From the NCBI GenBank assembly GCA_016758965.1, contig JAEPRB010000018.1, positions 248,001-312,000 on the forward strand: a DNA stretch of 64,000 nt. The letters are read 5' to 3'. Numbering within the stretch: the first letter of the stretch is position 1; each line of letters starts with the position of its first letter. The translations under genes and the position numbers were made by a program. This DNA is from Circinella minor. Lineage: Eukaryota > Mucoromycota > Mucoromycetes > Mucorales > Lichtheimiaceae. Shown here piece by piece: positions 47,830 through 60,126 of the stretch. The notes under the pieces were generated by a model that saw only the letters and a list, made by a program, of their open reading frames with translations, searched no databases and was not told where the DNA came from.

Positions 47830-48894
47830 ATGGTCAAAAAACTTATACTTTCAATACTGGTGGGTTTACCCGTTGCTGGTTTAACACTCAGGTACTTTAC
47901 TTCCCTTCCTTATGGTAACGATCTCAATGCACTTTGTCCTAGTTATAAGGGTACCGATTTGACTGGTATAGAGGAAATGGACATGCTTTTATGTAAAGTC
48001 ATCAACATTTTCTCTCATGCACTTAATGATCCTGTGGGATATTTGATTTCTTGGTTATTACTGGGTTTATTCGCGTCTGTTCTTGGTATATGGTGTGTCG
48101 AAGGTTCACGTGTCAAGGCCAATACGCTATTAGGTGCTATTGCTTTATGGGGAATGGCAGCCAATTTATTTACTGTTTCGGTTATCATGTTTGTTGCTTG
48201 GATTCCAATGTATTATTATTGTTATGGTGATAATAATTCAGATATTTTAAAATATTCAATTCAACCTGCACGAGCAACAGCTATTCTTGTAGCCATTCTC
48301 ACTGGATTTATTTTACCAAGTTTATCCATGTTATTAGGTGGCGATGCTTTCTCTCCTACACAAACACATTTAATCTTTTTATGGCAATTTGCTCCCTTGT
48401 TGGTGGTTCCCATTTATTTATTTTCAACATCGACTTTTGCATGTATGGAAGAACCTATGGAATCAAGACTGAGTGATCAAGCCAAAGTAAAACGTCGTGT
48501 AGCAGATCAAAAAAGTGGCGTAGAAACAGTCCATTTGGTATTAGCTGCTTTGAATGCGGTTGTCTATTATGTTATTATGTTTCGTGCGACTGGTATGGGT
48601 GTAATGAATAAGGAATCCTTAAGAGATATATTAACACTCCATGGTGACAAGTTTATTGCTTTATCCATTGAACAAACTGGATATATTAATTCAACCAATT
48701 TCTTTTTTATCGATTTGATTGTATGTTGGGCTGGTTGCGCATTTTGGTCATTACTTGAAAATGGATGGAAAGGTTTTATCGTTTTAATTATTGGTACATT
48801 ATTTACTGGACCTGGTGGTGGTGTTTCTTTATATGCTGCTTATCGAGAAAGTTATGTACAAGATAACCATAGATTAGTTATAAAAAATGAATAA
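47830..48894 (+). CDS. Unidentified polytopic membrane protein
   Basis: This is an intronless gene of 354 aa. I do not recognise the family. About seven to eight hydrophobic segments are visible. One is N-terminal (LILSILVGLPVAGLTLRYF), followed by a short Cys-containing loop (LNALCPSYKG). Further segments are YLISWLLLGLFASVLGIW, LLGAIALWGMAANLFTVSVI, ATAILVAILTGFILPSL, LIFLWQFAPLLVVPIYLF and VHLVLAALNAVVYYVIMF. Two more lie near the end around FFFIDLIVCWAGCAFW and FIVLIIGTLFTGPGGGVSLY. A basic loop (KVKRRVADQKSG) is cytosolic-looking. The GPGGGVSLYAAYRE end is distinctive. It could be one of the fungal small integral membrane or terpenoid-cyclase-like families, but that is unsupported. Confidence 0.8.
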   Translation: MVKKLILSILVGLPVAGLTLRYFTSLPYGNDLNALCPSYKGTDLTGIEEMDMLLCKVINIFSHALNDPVGYLISWLLLGLFASVLGIWCVEGSRVKANTLLGAIALWGMAANLFTVSVIMFVAWIPMYYYCYGDNNSDILKYSIQPARATAILVAILTGFILPSLSMLLGGDAFSPTQTHLIFLWQFAPLLVVPIYLFSTSTFACMEEPMESRLSDQAKVKRRVADQKSGVETVHLVLAALNAVVYYVIMFRATGMGVMNKESLRDILTLHGDKFIALSIEQTGYINSTNFFFIDLIVCWAGCAFWSLLENGWKGFIVLIIGTLFTGPGGGVSLYAAYRESYVQDNHRLVIKNE

Positions 48895-49032
48895 AAATAA
48901 AATAATTTTTCGGAGTGTGTAGTGTTCATGCATGTCTCATCTTTTTTTTTCGGAATGTAATTTTTACCGAATATAAAAAAAAAAAAGAACCATTTTCAGT
49001 GAGTTGTCGTCATATTCTGCATCTCTTTCGTA

Positions 49033-49939
49033 ATGGCACTCGCTCCTCAATTTGCTGGTAAGAAAAAAAAAAAAGTAGATTACACATTTAACTTATTATT
49101 ATTATTTTTTTAAAAAAAAAGGTCATCGTCTTGGTGCTATTACTGCACCTCATACACTTGAAATCTACTTGGACTATTTGGTAAAAAAAAAAAAGAGAAA
49201 ATAATTGTTGTTTAAACACTAAAGTTAATGTTATTTTTTTTATTTTTTTGCTCTAGTGTCCTTTCTCTGGAAAAATTTATAAGAAAATTCGTGAGGTATA
49301 AAAAAGATGGAAGGGGGGGAGAGGAAACCCCAAGTTTTATAAAAATATATAAACTAAATAGAATTATTATTACGTATAGCAAATTTGGCCTTATGTTGAA
49401 CAAACTTATCCTAATCAAGTTCAACTTATTTTTCGTCAACAAGTACAAGCTTGGCATGCATTTTCAACAGTAGCTCATGAAGCAGCTTTAGCTGTTGAAA
49501 AAATTGATTCATCAAAATTTTATCCTTTTTCAGATATTTTATTTCAACATCAAGAACAGTAAAGTATTCTTTTTCCTTTTTTCTTTTTTCATATGATTAT
49601 AGAATGATAATAGTACTAATAATAATATGATGATGATGATGATATAGATTTTATGATGTTCAAGTGGAAAATAAAACACGTCGACAAATTATTGATGAAT
49701 TAGCTCAACTGGCTGATTCAATTGCTATTCCTAAAGAAAAGTTTATTAATCTTTTAGTTAATAAGGAAGGCAATGGAGGTAATGCAGTATCATCTGATTT
49801 AAAATTATGTATTAAATTGGGTCGTCAAAATGGAATTCATGTATCTCCTACTGTTTTATTTGATGGATTACAAGAAAATAATGTTTCTTCTAGTTGGGAA
49901 CTTGAACAATGGAAAGAATTCTTTAAAAACAAGTTGTAA
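49033..49939 (+). CDS. DsbA/thioredoxin-fold protein with a single active-site Cys
   Basis: Five exons, 49033-49057, 49122-49180, 49257-49295, 49380-49558 and 49648-49939, give 197 aa. The segment LEIYLDYLCPFSGKIYKKI has the typical DsbA-like placement of the active site after the first strand. It is CPFS rather than CxxC, so one cysteine only. The later region KLGRQNGIHVSPTVLFDGLQ supplies the cis-Pro loop (VSPT) of the thioredoxin fold. No signal peptide is visible, so a cytosolic location is likely. It may be a glutathione-type or 2-hydroxychromene-isomerase-like relative rather than a disulfide oxidase. The model is well supported; the function is not known. Confidence 0.85.
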
Positions 49940-50197
49940 AACTAGTTCTCACCTTCTCCCTCCAAATTCTTCATAAAGAAGGAAAAACTTTTAGTAATAA
50001 AACAATGATTACATATGTTGGGGTTTCTCATTTTTTTTAATAAATACGCGTATTTAAAAAAACACGTTAAACGCGTTCTTTTTTTGGAACATTTTGCATT
50101 TATCCCGACTCCTTAACTTTTTTTTTAAAAGAGTCGTACCTCTTTTTACACTTCCCCCCCCCTTTTTTTTTTTTACTTTTTAAACTAAAGTTATATT

Positions 50198-51497
50198 ATG
50201 AGACCTCGTTCGCGTAAACGTAATAATAATGACGATCAAGTAAATGATAAAGATGATACAACAACAACAGATCAAAAATTACTTCCTTTTAAATCAATCG
50301 CACAACTACGTAAACCTATAAAACGTTCAAGTGAAATACCCATGAAAAGATATCCAATGAGTGGTGTCAATGTTGAATTTCCTTTTCAACCATGTAAAGA
50401 ATAGCGCAGCAGTCAAAAACTTTTACTTTTTTTTATATTAATTTTTGTTTACTCATTGAATGAACCCAATATATAATTAGATCCAGCACAAATTCAAATG
50501 ATGTCAAAGGTATTATAAAAAATTACTGCCATCTTTTTTTTATTGACAACAGTACTAAACTAAATCTATTTAAAATGGTTGGGGGATATATAGATTGTGA
50601 AAGCATTAAAAGAAAAAAAGAATGCTTTATTAGAGAGTCCCACAGGTATAACTTTTTTTTTTATATAATTTATATAAAATATCATATCATATTCACAAAA
50701 CCAAATTTCTTTTATATATATAAAAAAAAAAAAAAAAAGGCTCGGGTAAATCATTGGCCATTCTTTGTGCATCTCTTGGTAATTAACTTTATTGTTTATA
50801 TATATCCTTAATAAAATAAAAAAAAAAAGATATTAATAAAATTTTATTTAGCATGGTCCGAATTTGAAAATAAACGTTTATTAGAAGAAAAAGAAAAATT
50901 ACAAAAAGAAAGAGAAGCTGAATTAGTAGCCATTACAGAAAAATCAAGAATGATAGTGAAGGATACTATGCTATTAGATAATAATAACCCTACAACAACA
51001 ACCAATTCAAATTTAAAACGAGTTTTTAGTAGTGATGATGATGATTTTCGACCTATCAAACTTCCAGCTAAAATTATTAAACTTCAAAAAGAAGAAAAAG
51101 AAAAAAATAAATCATTAAAAGTATTCATGGATGGAGAAGAAAAAGATAAAATGGAAGAAGATCTTATTCAACCTTTTATTCAAGTTTCAAAAATTTATGT
51201 TGGTAGTAGAACGTAAGTTTTCAATAGATATAAATATAAAATATAAAAATACATATTAAATATATATATATATAATTAGACATAAACAATTATCACAACT
51301 TGTTGGTGAACTTAAAGGAAATACAAGATATCGTCCTAAAATGGCTGTTTTAGGTAGTCGAGATCATTATTGTAGTAAGTCTTTTTTTTTTCTCTTAATG
51401 TTTCTTTATTATTATTATTAATTATATATCTATCTATTTATCTATAGTTCATGGAAAAGTTAAAAAAGCAGCAGATAAAGGAGAAGCATGGTAAATG

Positions 51498-51528
<31 letters not shown>

Positions 51529-54500
51529 ATTAAAGTTATTAACAAATGGGTAAATAGTACCCAACTTTTAGATGATAATCTTTGTACATATTCAAAAAAT
51601 GTTAGAAAAATGATAACGGATACAAGTATACGTCAAGGTGGAGATCAAGAAATTTGGGATATTGAAGATTTAACAGATCTTGGTCGTAAAAAGAAAGGGT
51701 GTCCTTATTTTGCATCCAGATCATTAGCAGAAACAGCAGAAATTATTTTTTGTCCATATAATTATCTTTTAGATCCAAGTAAAAAAAAAAAAACTTTTAT
51801 TTTTATTATTATTATATGAAAAGATTTAAACTAAAAACCTTTTTATTTTATTTTATTAGTGGTTCGAAGTAGTATGGAAATTGATTTAAAAGATAGTGTG
51901 ATTATATTAGATGAAGGTAAAATAATAAATAGAATTGAATAATAACAGTAGAATATTAATATATTTTTTTTTTTTTTTTATATTTTTAGCACATAATATT
52001 GAAGATGTTGCACGTTCATGCGGTTCATTTGAATTAACAGAAGTTCAATTAAAAATTGTTTGTATTGAATTATCACAAGTTGCTAAACATCCTAGAATTG
52101 AAAAAGATCAAATACTTAGTAGTGCTTATTCAGGTTTATATTCGGTAAATATATATTCTAGATAGATGATTATTTTCTTATTAAGTGATACTAAACTATT
52201 ATATAAGCTCGCAGATGAATTATTAAAATTTTTACAAAATGATCCTAAAAATACAACAATAAAACGTGATACTTATGAAGAACATACAAGAATGTAAATT
52301 ATAAAAAAAAGAGAAAGGGAGAGGGTATAAGACAACTCATTTATATTTATATATATTATTTTCTTTTATATAGTTGGAATAATAAAGATTTATTAAATCA
52401 GTTATCTGATTTAGATATTACTCAAATCTCTTTAAAAGGAATTTTATCCAATTTTCAAGTTGTTGCTGAACAAATAGCAAAATTGAAACAGGGTAAAGAA
52501 GAAGAAAATGAACAACATGATGTTCATGGAAATGATGTCACTACAATTGATAATTCAGAAGAAGCTAAAAAACGAACACGTTTATGTATCAGTATAAAAA
52601 GTCTTCGATTTTTTGAAGGTAAAAAAAAAAAAACTATTATATTATATTATATTATATTATTAAAAATCTAATTCATGATTTAGGTCTTTTGATGATTTTC
52701 AAGTTTATATTATCAGAAGAGGGTACACGTGAAAAAGATTATTCAATGGCTTTAATTAAAAAAGTGGAACGATATAATAATAGTAAAGCATTAAAACGTA
52801 AGAAAAAAAAAAAAGATAATTATTATTTAAATGATTTTATTTACCTTATTTATAAATATATTTAGAATCAGAATGGGAATATAAACTAGCATTTTGGTGT
52901 TTAAATCCTGCTATTATATTTAAAGATATGACAAAAGATACACGTTCAGTTGTTTTAACAAGTGGTACTTTATCTCCTGTAAGTATCTTAAAATAATAAT
53001 AATCATCATCATGACATCCTATATTAATCCTTTCTAATATAGTTGAATACATTTGCTTCTGAACTTGAAACTGATTTGTAAGTTAAAAAGAAAACATTCA
53101 CATAATACTCTCATTAATATATTATATTATTTAGTCCTATACGTTTAGAAGCAAATCATGTTATTGATCGATCTCAAGTATGGATTAGGTCCATTGCTCA
53201 AGGGTAAAGCTTTTTTTTTTTTTTTAATCAATACATTTTCGAAAAATCATAGATATATTAAATATATATATATATTAAAGACCAGGAGCAGTAAAATTAA
53301 ATGGAACTTGGGAGCGGGCCTCACAATTTCAATATCAAGATTCAGTAGGTGAATGTAAGTAAATTTGGTCTACAAATAAAAATATTTTATTTATATAATT
53401 CTTTTTATTAGCACTTTGTCAAATTTCAGAAACTATACCCTATGGCATATTATGCTTTGTACCTTCTTATAATGCAATGGAAAAACTTATTGAACGATGG
53501 CATGTAAGTTTTAATTTTAGATACTACTACTCTATCTTATATATATATATATACTTATTGATATATTATTAGACAACGGGTGTATATGATCGTTTAGAAT
53601 CAAAAAAATATATTCTTTGTGGTAATTATTAAAATATATAATTTTTATTATTAAAATAATATAATTACGTATTAATATGATTATTTATTAGAACCATCTG
53701 GAAGGAATAGTAAAGATTTATTTGAAAGTTTAATGTCTCGATATTATTATTATATCAATGAAGCTGAAACAAGACAAAATACTGAAGGACATAAGAATGG
53801 TGCTATTCTTTTTGCAGTAAGTGAAATTTTTAATAATAATAATAATAATAATAATAATTCTTATTCTTTTTAAGGTATATCGTGGAAAAGTAAGTGAAGG
53901 TATTGATTTCACTGATAATAATTGTCGTGCTGTTGTTGCTCTTGGTATTCCATTTCCAAATATGTAAATATTATAATAATATATAGAATTGATTTTGATT
54001 TATATTTTATAATGGAAACTTATTAAAACTTATATATAGAAAAGATATTCAAGTTGAATTAAAAAAAGATTATAATACAAAACGATATAATAATGGAGAA
54101 CCTGTACTTGATGGAGGTGGTTGGTATCGTACACAAGCATATCGAGGTAATAGAAAATTCTTTTATTTTTTATTATTATTATTATGAATTCAAATTATTA
54201 TAATAAGCTAAATATTATTATTATTATTATTATTATTAGCTATTAATCAAGCTTTAGGAAGATGTATTCGACATCGAAGGGTAAAAATAAACTTTTTTGA
54301 AATATATGTATATAATTCTATATTTTTACTTACTTTTTATATAATAGGATTGGGGTGCTGTTATATTACTTGAATCTAGATTTAGTGAACCAAAAAATAT
54401 TTCTCAACTATCAAAATGGGTAAGACCCTTATGTGCAACAGAATTGGATCATTTAATTGCCATGGCTGATTTGCGAGAATTTGCTAAAACACGTCTTGAT

Positions 54501-54608
54501 TTGGATCAAGTTGCTAAACAAGAAAAATTAGCTTTAATGATTAAAGAAGAAGAACAAGATGGAGACATTATGAGTGATAATGAAGATATTATTAATCATT
54601 TAGAATAA
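50198..54608 (+). CDS. FANCJ/BRIP1-like Fe-S superfamily 2 DNA helicase
   Basis: This 5'-3' DNA helicase of the XPD/FANCJ/CHL1 group acts in interstrand-crosslink repair and G-quadruplex unwinding. There are 24 exons, the first 50198-50393 and the last 54348-54608, giving 915 aa, with many introns under 80 bp. Motifs include [15 protein letters not shown] (Q-motif), [21 protein letters not shown] (motif I), SRTHKQLSQL (Ia) and [15 protein letters not shown] (II, DEAH). [36 protein letters not shown] and [20 protein letters not shown] (VI) follow. The [11 protein letters not shown] and [10 protein letters not shown] blocks fit FANCJ better than CHL1. Only three of the four Fe-S cysteines are obvious (see findings). 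The BRCA1-binding C-terminal extension of animals is absent. The C-terminus is acidic. Confidence 0.93.
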
Positions 54609-55488
54609 TGAATATCATCATTTGTATTTTTCAATCTAACAAATCAATTTATTTTGTATTTTATAAATAAAATAATCTATACAACTATTTTTTGTTTTTA
54701 TTTGTAGGGTTTTTCTCCATTCATTGCGCTATGTCTTTTTTACTATACCAAAAATATCATTGAGGGAGGAGGAATGCACAGACCAACAAAAGATAAGAGG
54801 GGGAGATTGGAACTCCATTCTTTTAATCTAATAATGTTTATTTTGTAACAATAGAATATCCATGACCCAAACTTTTCTTCATCATGCAAATCCCTCATGA
54901 CGGCATTTAAAAATAAGATATTTAGGTCAACATTTCCACCTTACTAATATACTTAATTACTAACCTTTTATCTATAGCATCAAAAAAGACATCCCTGTAA
55001 AAAGTTGAAAATATAATAGCTGTATTTTATAGTTCATTTACGTATAAATAAGAATTTAAAACGTAATACGTAAATAAAAGTTCAGTTGCATTCTTTAACG
55101 AAATATCTTTTTAGTTGATCACTAATTCATTTCGAAATAGGTAGCTGATTTTTCATAGCTATGGCAACATATTATTATTATTATAAGCAATAATGTGAAA
55201 ATTAAAGAATCAAATAATATGGCGAATATAATAGTAAAACTCGATATTATTCTATTAATGAAGTATGACTCATGGTAATATCATGCATGTAACAACTAAA
55301 AATGAATCATTTATTCCACATTTACGTATTATGATTTACGTATAATCATTAATCATACAATTAATTTGTAAACTCAATAATATATTTAATATATTTAAAC
55401 CCCTTTTTTTTCACAATACGTAGATAATATTATTATAATTAAAGTGGATAAAATGACAAGTTAAAAAATAAAAAAAAATAAAAAAAAA
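54609..55488. other. Intergenic between convergent genes
   Basis: No gene was recognised. A half X-box (GCTATGGCAAC, 55158-55168) is present and the remainder is AT-rich. Confidence 0.6.
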
Positions 55489-57132
55489 TTAACCAAACAT
55501 CTTTGCAAATGCTGCTTTTTCCTTTTGCTTTCTTTGAACAATCTTATTCTTGGCATTAGTCAATTCACGTTTAATAGCAGCATCATTGGGATCCTTTGCT
55601 GCTGCTGCTTCAAAATCTTTAATAGCATTTTCTTCATCCTTAAGACCCAGTTTAGCCATACCACGTCGGAAATAAGCCTTGGTAATATCAGTATCCTTTA
55701 AATATTTTGGATCATATTCCAAAACACTTGTAGCAGCAATGACAGCATCACGGTTATCATTCACCTTTAATGCACACATGGCACGATTAAGTTGACAAGG
55801 AATTTTGACAGCTGCATAATTCTTACGAAGATCTTCAGAATCCTCTTCATCAAAAGCAGGTTTTTCATTTAAATAACGGATAGCCTAGAAAATTAAAAAA
55901 AAAAAAAAAAAGAGTTCGTTATTCTTCTTCTTCAATTAAAAATTATTTTTCAATTTTTTTTTTTTTTGTTCATTCAAATTTTACCTTTTGATATTTTGTA
56001 CCTGCAGTATGGTACTCTCCCTTTTTAAAATAATCGTTACCAATAGCTTTTAATTTACCAGCAATATCAATGACATCAGTAGGTTCTTTGGAGCCTTCAT
56101 AATCTTCAGGGAAATCTTCATAAGTATCACCATCCACAGGAGCAGGAACACCATCATCAGCACCTTCAGGGATTTCACCACAATCAGCAATAACAACATC
56201 CTTTTCTGGACGATCATTGCTAGTAGGTTGATTCTCAATAGTACGAACAAGACCTTTACCCTTCAAGACTTTACCAAACACAACATGTTTATCATCAAGA
56301 TGAGGAGTACTAACAGTTGTAATAAAGAATTGAGATCCATTGGTACCAGGACCAGCATTGGCCATAGAAAGTAAAAATGGTTTATCGTGTTTATATTCAA
56401 AGTTTTCATCTAAAACAAAAAAAAACAAATTCACGTGTTAATTAAAAATTCCCCTCCCTTTTTCATTCTTCATAATTCATGTCATTATATACCTTCAAAC
56501 TTTTCACCATAAATGGATTCACCACCAGTACCATTACCGTTGGTGAAATCACCACCTTGACACATAAAGTTCTAAACCATTTTTTATTTTTATTTTTTAT
56601 TTTAGTATCCCATAGAATTTAAAAATTTATATTTATATATTTATACCTTGATAACACGATGGAAAAGTGATCCCTTATAGCTCAATGGCTTACCAGAGTT
56701 ACCAACACCTTTTTCACCTATTTAAAAAGGGTATTTAATATATATATATGTATGTGTGTGTGTGTGTATGTGTGCTTTTTTTTTTGAGTTCAGATAAAAA
56801 AAAAAAGAAACGCGTTTAAAAAAGTACCTGTACAAAGACAACGAAAGTTTTCTGCTGTTTTGGGAACTACGTCTTTGAACTATATATTAAAGAAAAACAA
56901 AATATTTTTAACATTTACGCGTTTTATTACTTGTTTTATTATTATTATTATTTACCAATTCAAAAACAATACGACCAGCAGGTTGACCACCAATAGTAAT
57001 ATCAAAATAACTATTCCCATTTATTTAATTTAGTATAAACAAGTCGATCGAGTCCATTGAAAAAAAAATAATAATAATAATAAAAGAAAGGTGGACGATT
57101 AGAATATATACTTACACACGTGGGTTTGGCAT
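55489..57132 (-). CDS. Cyclophilin-40 type peptidyl-prolyl isomerase (Hsp90 co-chaperone)
   Basis: This prolyl cis-trans isomerase is fused to TPR repeats that dock on the Hsp90 C-terminus. Seven exons, 57132-57116, 57010-56956, 56879-56828, 56717-56647, 56571-56493, 56409-55985 and 55884-55489, give 364 aa, the usual Cyp40 length. The isomerase domain shows [38 protein letters not shown] and [14 protein letters not shown]. His here replaces the Trp of cyclophilin A, a Cyp40 hallmark. The TPR region starts [20 protein letters not shown] and includes [20 protein letters not shown]. It ends with a basic [12 protein letters not shown] helix. It is divergent from the PIH1-domain gene, with 586 bp between starts. 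Confidence 0.97.
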
Positions 57133-57718
57133 TCTATAAAAGTTGAAAAGAGTAATAAGAAAAAGGGAAACAAGAATTCGCACTGTGTTGAATCGATTTT
57201 TTTTTTTTTGCAGCATACCCCGCCCTGTCCAGTTTCTGGATCTTTCTACGCACATTTGATCAGCAAAGCGGATTTTACCTAATCCAAAAAGTCATCTTAT
57301 CTATATACCCATCCTATTTTTTAATATTACATTTAGTTTATTATATCATTTTTCTTTTCTGCATTTTATTCTAATGTATAATGAGCTTTGAATTAATTTA
57401 TCCTCCTTTATGTTGTCAATAAGAAAAAGAAAATTGGGGGGAGAATCATTTAATGAGTTACTCACACAGTTAGTATTAACCCAAGAATACACACAGATTA
57501 TAGTACTTTATTTAATAAAAAGAAAACGATTACTTATAATCTTATTTTTGGTTACCATAGTAACAATAATAATAAAAAGACAGGGATAATAGTTAAAAAA
57601 AAAAAGCTTGCTGAATATAAAACGTAACCCACCCATTTTTCTTTCTTTATTTTTTCTTTTATATCTAAAACTTCAAAAAAAAAAAAACAGAAAAAGAGAA
57701 AGAGAAAGAGAAAGAGAA
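57133..57718. promoter_or_regulatory. Bidirectional promoter region of Cyp40 and PIH1 genes
   Basis: A 586-bp divergent region. It contains the palindromic X-box-like GTTACCATAGTAAC (57551-57564), about 155 bp before the PIH1 start, and a purine (GAAAGA)n leader just before that start. No clear heat-shock element (nGAAn repeats in alternate orientation) was seen by eye. Confidence 0.5.
57551..57564. promoter_or_regulatory. X-box-like palindrome GTTACCATAGTAAC
   Basis: This is the best match in the window to the RFX X-box GTTRCCATRGYAAC. Arms GTTAC and GTAAC are perfectly inverted around CATA. RFX-family regulators exist in fungi. Actual binding is inference. Confidence 0.5.
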
Positions 57719-58928
57719 ATGCCATTACTTGAAATTAATCAACCTGACAAGAAAAACCCTTTCTTATTCACAGAAGCAACAACAACAACATTATCAGATA
57801 ATCAATCAAAAGATTTTCATTCATTATCAAAAGAAGAACAAAATGTTTTACTTGATCATGTCGCATCTGAATTTGCTAACGATCCAAAAGCCATGGAACG
57901 ACTTGCTGCTCAATTCTTACAAGAAGTAACACCCAATGATTTTAATACAGTTGCTGTTCAACCACACGCTGGTTTTGTTTGTAAAACCAAAATAGAACAG
58001 TCAAAGACAAAAAAGTATAAACCAGGTACAAAAGTTTATATTAATATTTGTCATGCAGAGGCTATTCCTAGACCACCTATTGCCAATGAAGATGAAATAC
58101 AAAAAGCATTAAATGCTGATCCAAAGGCAACATATCGTGTACCATTGAGTATGGGACAATCACGTTATGATGATAATTCTTGTAAGTTACTTTGTTAGTT
58201 AATTTACGAATGATGGAGGAAAAAGAAGTTTAATAAGTTTTTTTTTTTATTATTATTATAGCATCTTTAATTATGGATGCATGTATACATACACAACCTT
58301 ATATGAGAGCAGAACGTGATTTGGATTTTAGATTATATATTATTGAATTAGCTATTGAATTTGTTGAAGAAATAGAATCTGTTGATCTTAGTCGAGGTAA
58401 TAATTTTTCTTATTATCATGTCAAATAACATTGGTATTAACTCCCCTTCCCCTTAAAAAAAAAATAGAGTTTACAATGCCAAATTTACAATCCAAGGGCA
58501 CTATACCTCAACGAATGTTACGATTACCAAAACCTGCTTTAATATCAGCTGTTAAAAAACATAAACCTTTTATAAAAAAAGAACAATTAATAAAGTCAGA
58601 AGTTTCAATTAATAAAAAAGGTGATCATTTAATTATAGTAGTTCCAAATATGCCATCTGTAGTAAGTTCCTTTTCTTCTGTTTTTATATATATATTAAAA
58701 TAAATTAAAATTAAATTTGGAAAAAAAAAAAAATAGAATCCTTCATCATGGACTTTGGATATTGAACCTTCTCAAGTACTTATTGGTGGTATAGGTAGTA
58801 TGCTTAAAACAATAAAATTACCTCAATTGATTGATGTACAACATAAAGAGAATCAAGTTAAATTTTATAAAAAGAGTAAAGAATTAGTCATTCAATTGAC
58901 ATTAATACCACGTCGTCAATTTCTGTAA
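57719..58928 (+). CDS. PIH1-domain protein (R2TP co-chaperone, PIH1D1-like)
   Basis: This is a probable adaptor of the R2TP (Rvb1-Rvb2-Tah1-Pih1) Hsp90 co-chaperone complex for snoRNP, PIKK and polymerase assembly. Four exons, 57719-58181, 58262-58396, 58468-58661 and 58737-58928, give 327 aa. The start was placed after a purine-rich GAAAGA leader. The PIH core has FVCKTKIEQSKTKKYKPGTK, KVYINICHAEAIPRPP, then YRVPLSMGQSRYDDNSSSLI and MDACIHTQPYM. The C-terminal part (SINKKGDHLIIVVPNMPSV and VKFYKKSKELVIQLTL) looks like a CS/alpha-crystallin-like beta domain. A dynein-assembly PIH paralogue (Kintoun-like) is possible, but size and simplicity favour PIH1D1. Confidence 0.92.
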
Positions 58929-59007
58929 ATAAATATATACTTTTATTATTATTATTATAAATAAATAAATAATAAATGAATGGATAAATGAAAATCTATT
59001 ATTAATT

Positions 59008-60126
59008 TTACAAGGATGAAATAATTTGTTTAATCTTATCCACCTTTTCATTTTCACCCTTTTCTGACAATACAGAAATAAGTTTTTCTAATGAATCCTT
59101 TGCATCTGTCTTATTTTGGATTTCATTCATATTTGATAAATCTTCTGCTGCAGAAATAGCATTTTCTAATGATTTTCCTTCTTCTTCTTCTGATTTAACA
59201 TTCAAACAACCCTCTACAAGTGATGCATACATTTTTCCAGTTGTTTTTGATTCATTATATAAAGGTACCATAGCCAATGTAACAAATGCCTTGTCCATTT
59301 CTCCTTGTGTTGACAAGGTAGCAATCGTCTTTTCAAAATCTTCTTGTGTTGGCAATAATCCATAACGTTGACGTTCACCTAATAAGGTATAGGCAATATC
59401 ACCACGACCTGTCTTGCAACAAGCTTCAATCAATTTTGAAGAAGTAAAAGCAGTAATAGGAAGACGTTTATTACGCCATTGTTCAACCAAAGCAGGTAAT
59501 TTTTCAGCTTGATCGCCAGCCTCAATATGATGTACAAGGTTATTCAAACGTGAATGTTTTGGCATGTGGTGTAAATCTTTAGGATCCTTGGTTTCAGCAT
59601 CAAGAGATTCATATAAATTTTTAAAAGTAGAATTTTCTGAGCTTTGTTGTTGTTGTTGTTCATTCTTTAACAAAGTTTCTTCAGCTTCTTTTTGTTGTTC
59701 AGCTTCAAGAAGTTCTGGATCATTTTCATCGAGAAGTTCAATGGTGCCTTTACTTTTTTTGGCCTTCAACACTAGTTTAGTTAGAATATAAACCATGTTT
59801 TACTATATTATTTTCCTTTGTTATTATAAATATTTCCTTTTTTTTTTCTTTTTGTTTTGTTTTTTTTTTTTTACTCACGCACGCTAGTAGGTCTCAACGC
59901 GTGAAATGCACAACGTTGGGTCATAACATTAGCAGTGTTACGAGGTGCTACCAAAGCTAAATGAGAATTAAAAAAATATTTGTATAGTGAGTATATATAT
60001 ATATATATATATATATATCCTATTTTATATGCTAAATATATTATTAGAATATAAAAACTTACGAGCTCGTACTGTTGTTTGTTTTCTTAATAATGAAAAT
60101 ACACGAATAGTAGGTCTTAAGGCCAT
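59008..60126 (-). CDS. Mitochondrial helical-repeat (PPR-like) protein, unassigned
   Basis: Three exons, 60126-60063, 59956-59879 and 59771-59008, give 301 aa. The N-terminus (MALRPTIRVFSLLRKQTTVR, continuing with several Arg and no acidic residues) is a strong mitochondrial presequence. An acidic, Gln-rich linker (EAEQQKEAEETLL) follows. A helical region then resembles degenerate pentatricopeptide repeats: FTSSKLIEACCKTGRGDIAY, LLPTQEDFEKTIATLSTQGE and TTGKMYASLVEGCLNV. A mitoribosomal or mitochondrial RNA-binding role is plausible by resemblance only. Exon 2 uses a GTGAGT donor. The gene model is good; the functional name is uncertain. Confidence 0.72.

Noticed and set aside
50198..54608. 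Assignment of the helicase as CHL1/DDX11
   Set aside because: The N-terminal FPFQPYPAQ, SRDHYC and WDIEDL blocks and the DEAHNIED region match FANCJ more closely than CHL1.
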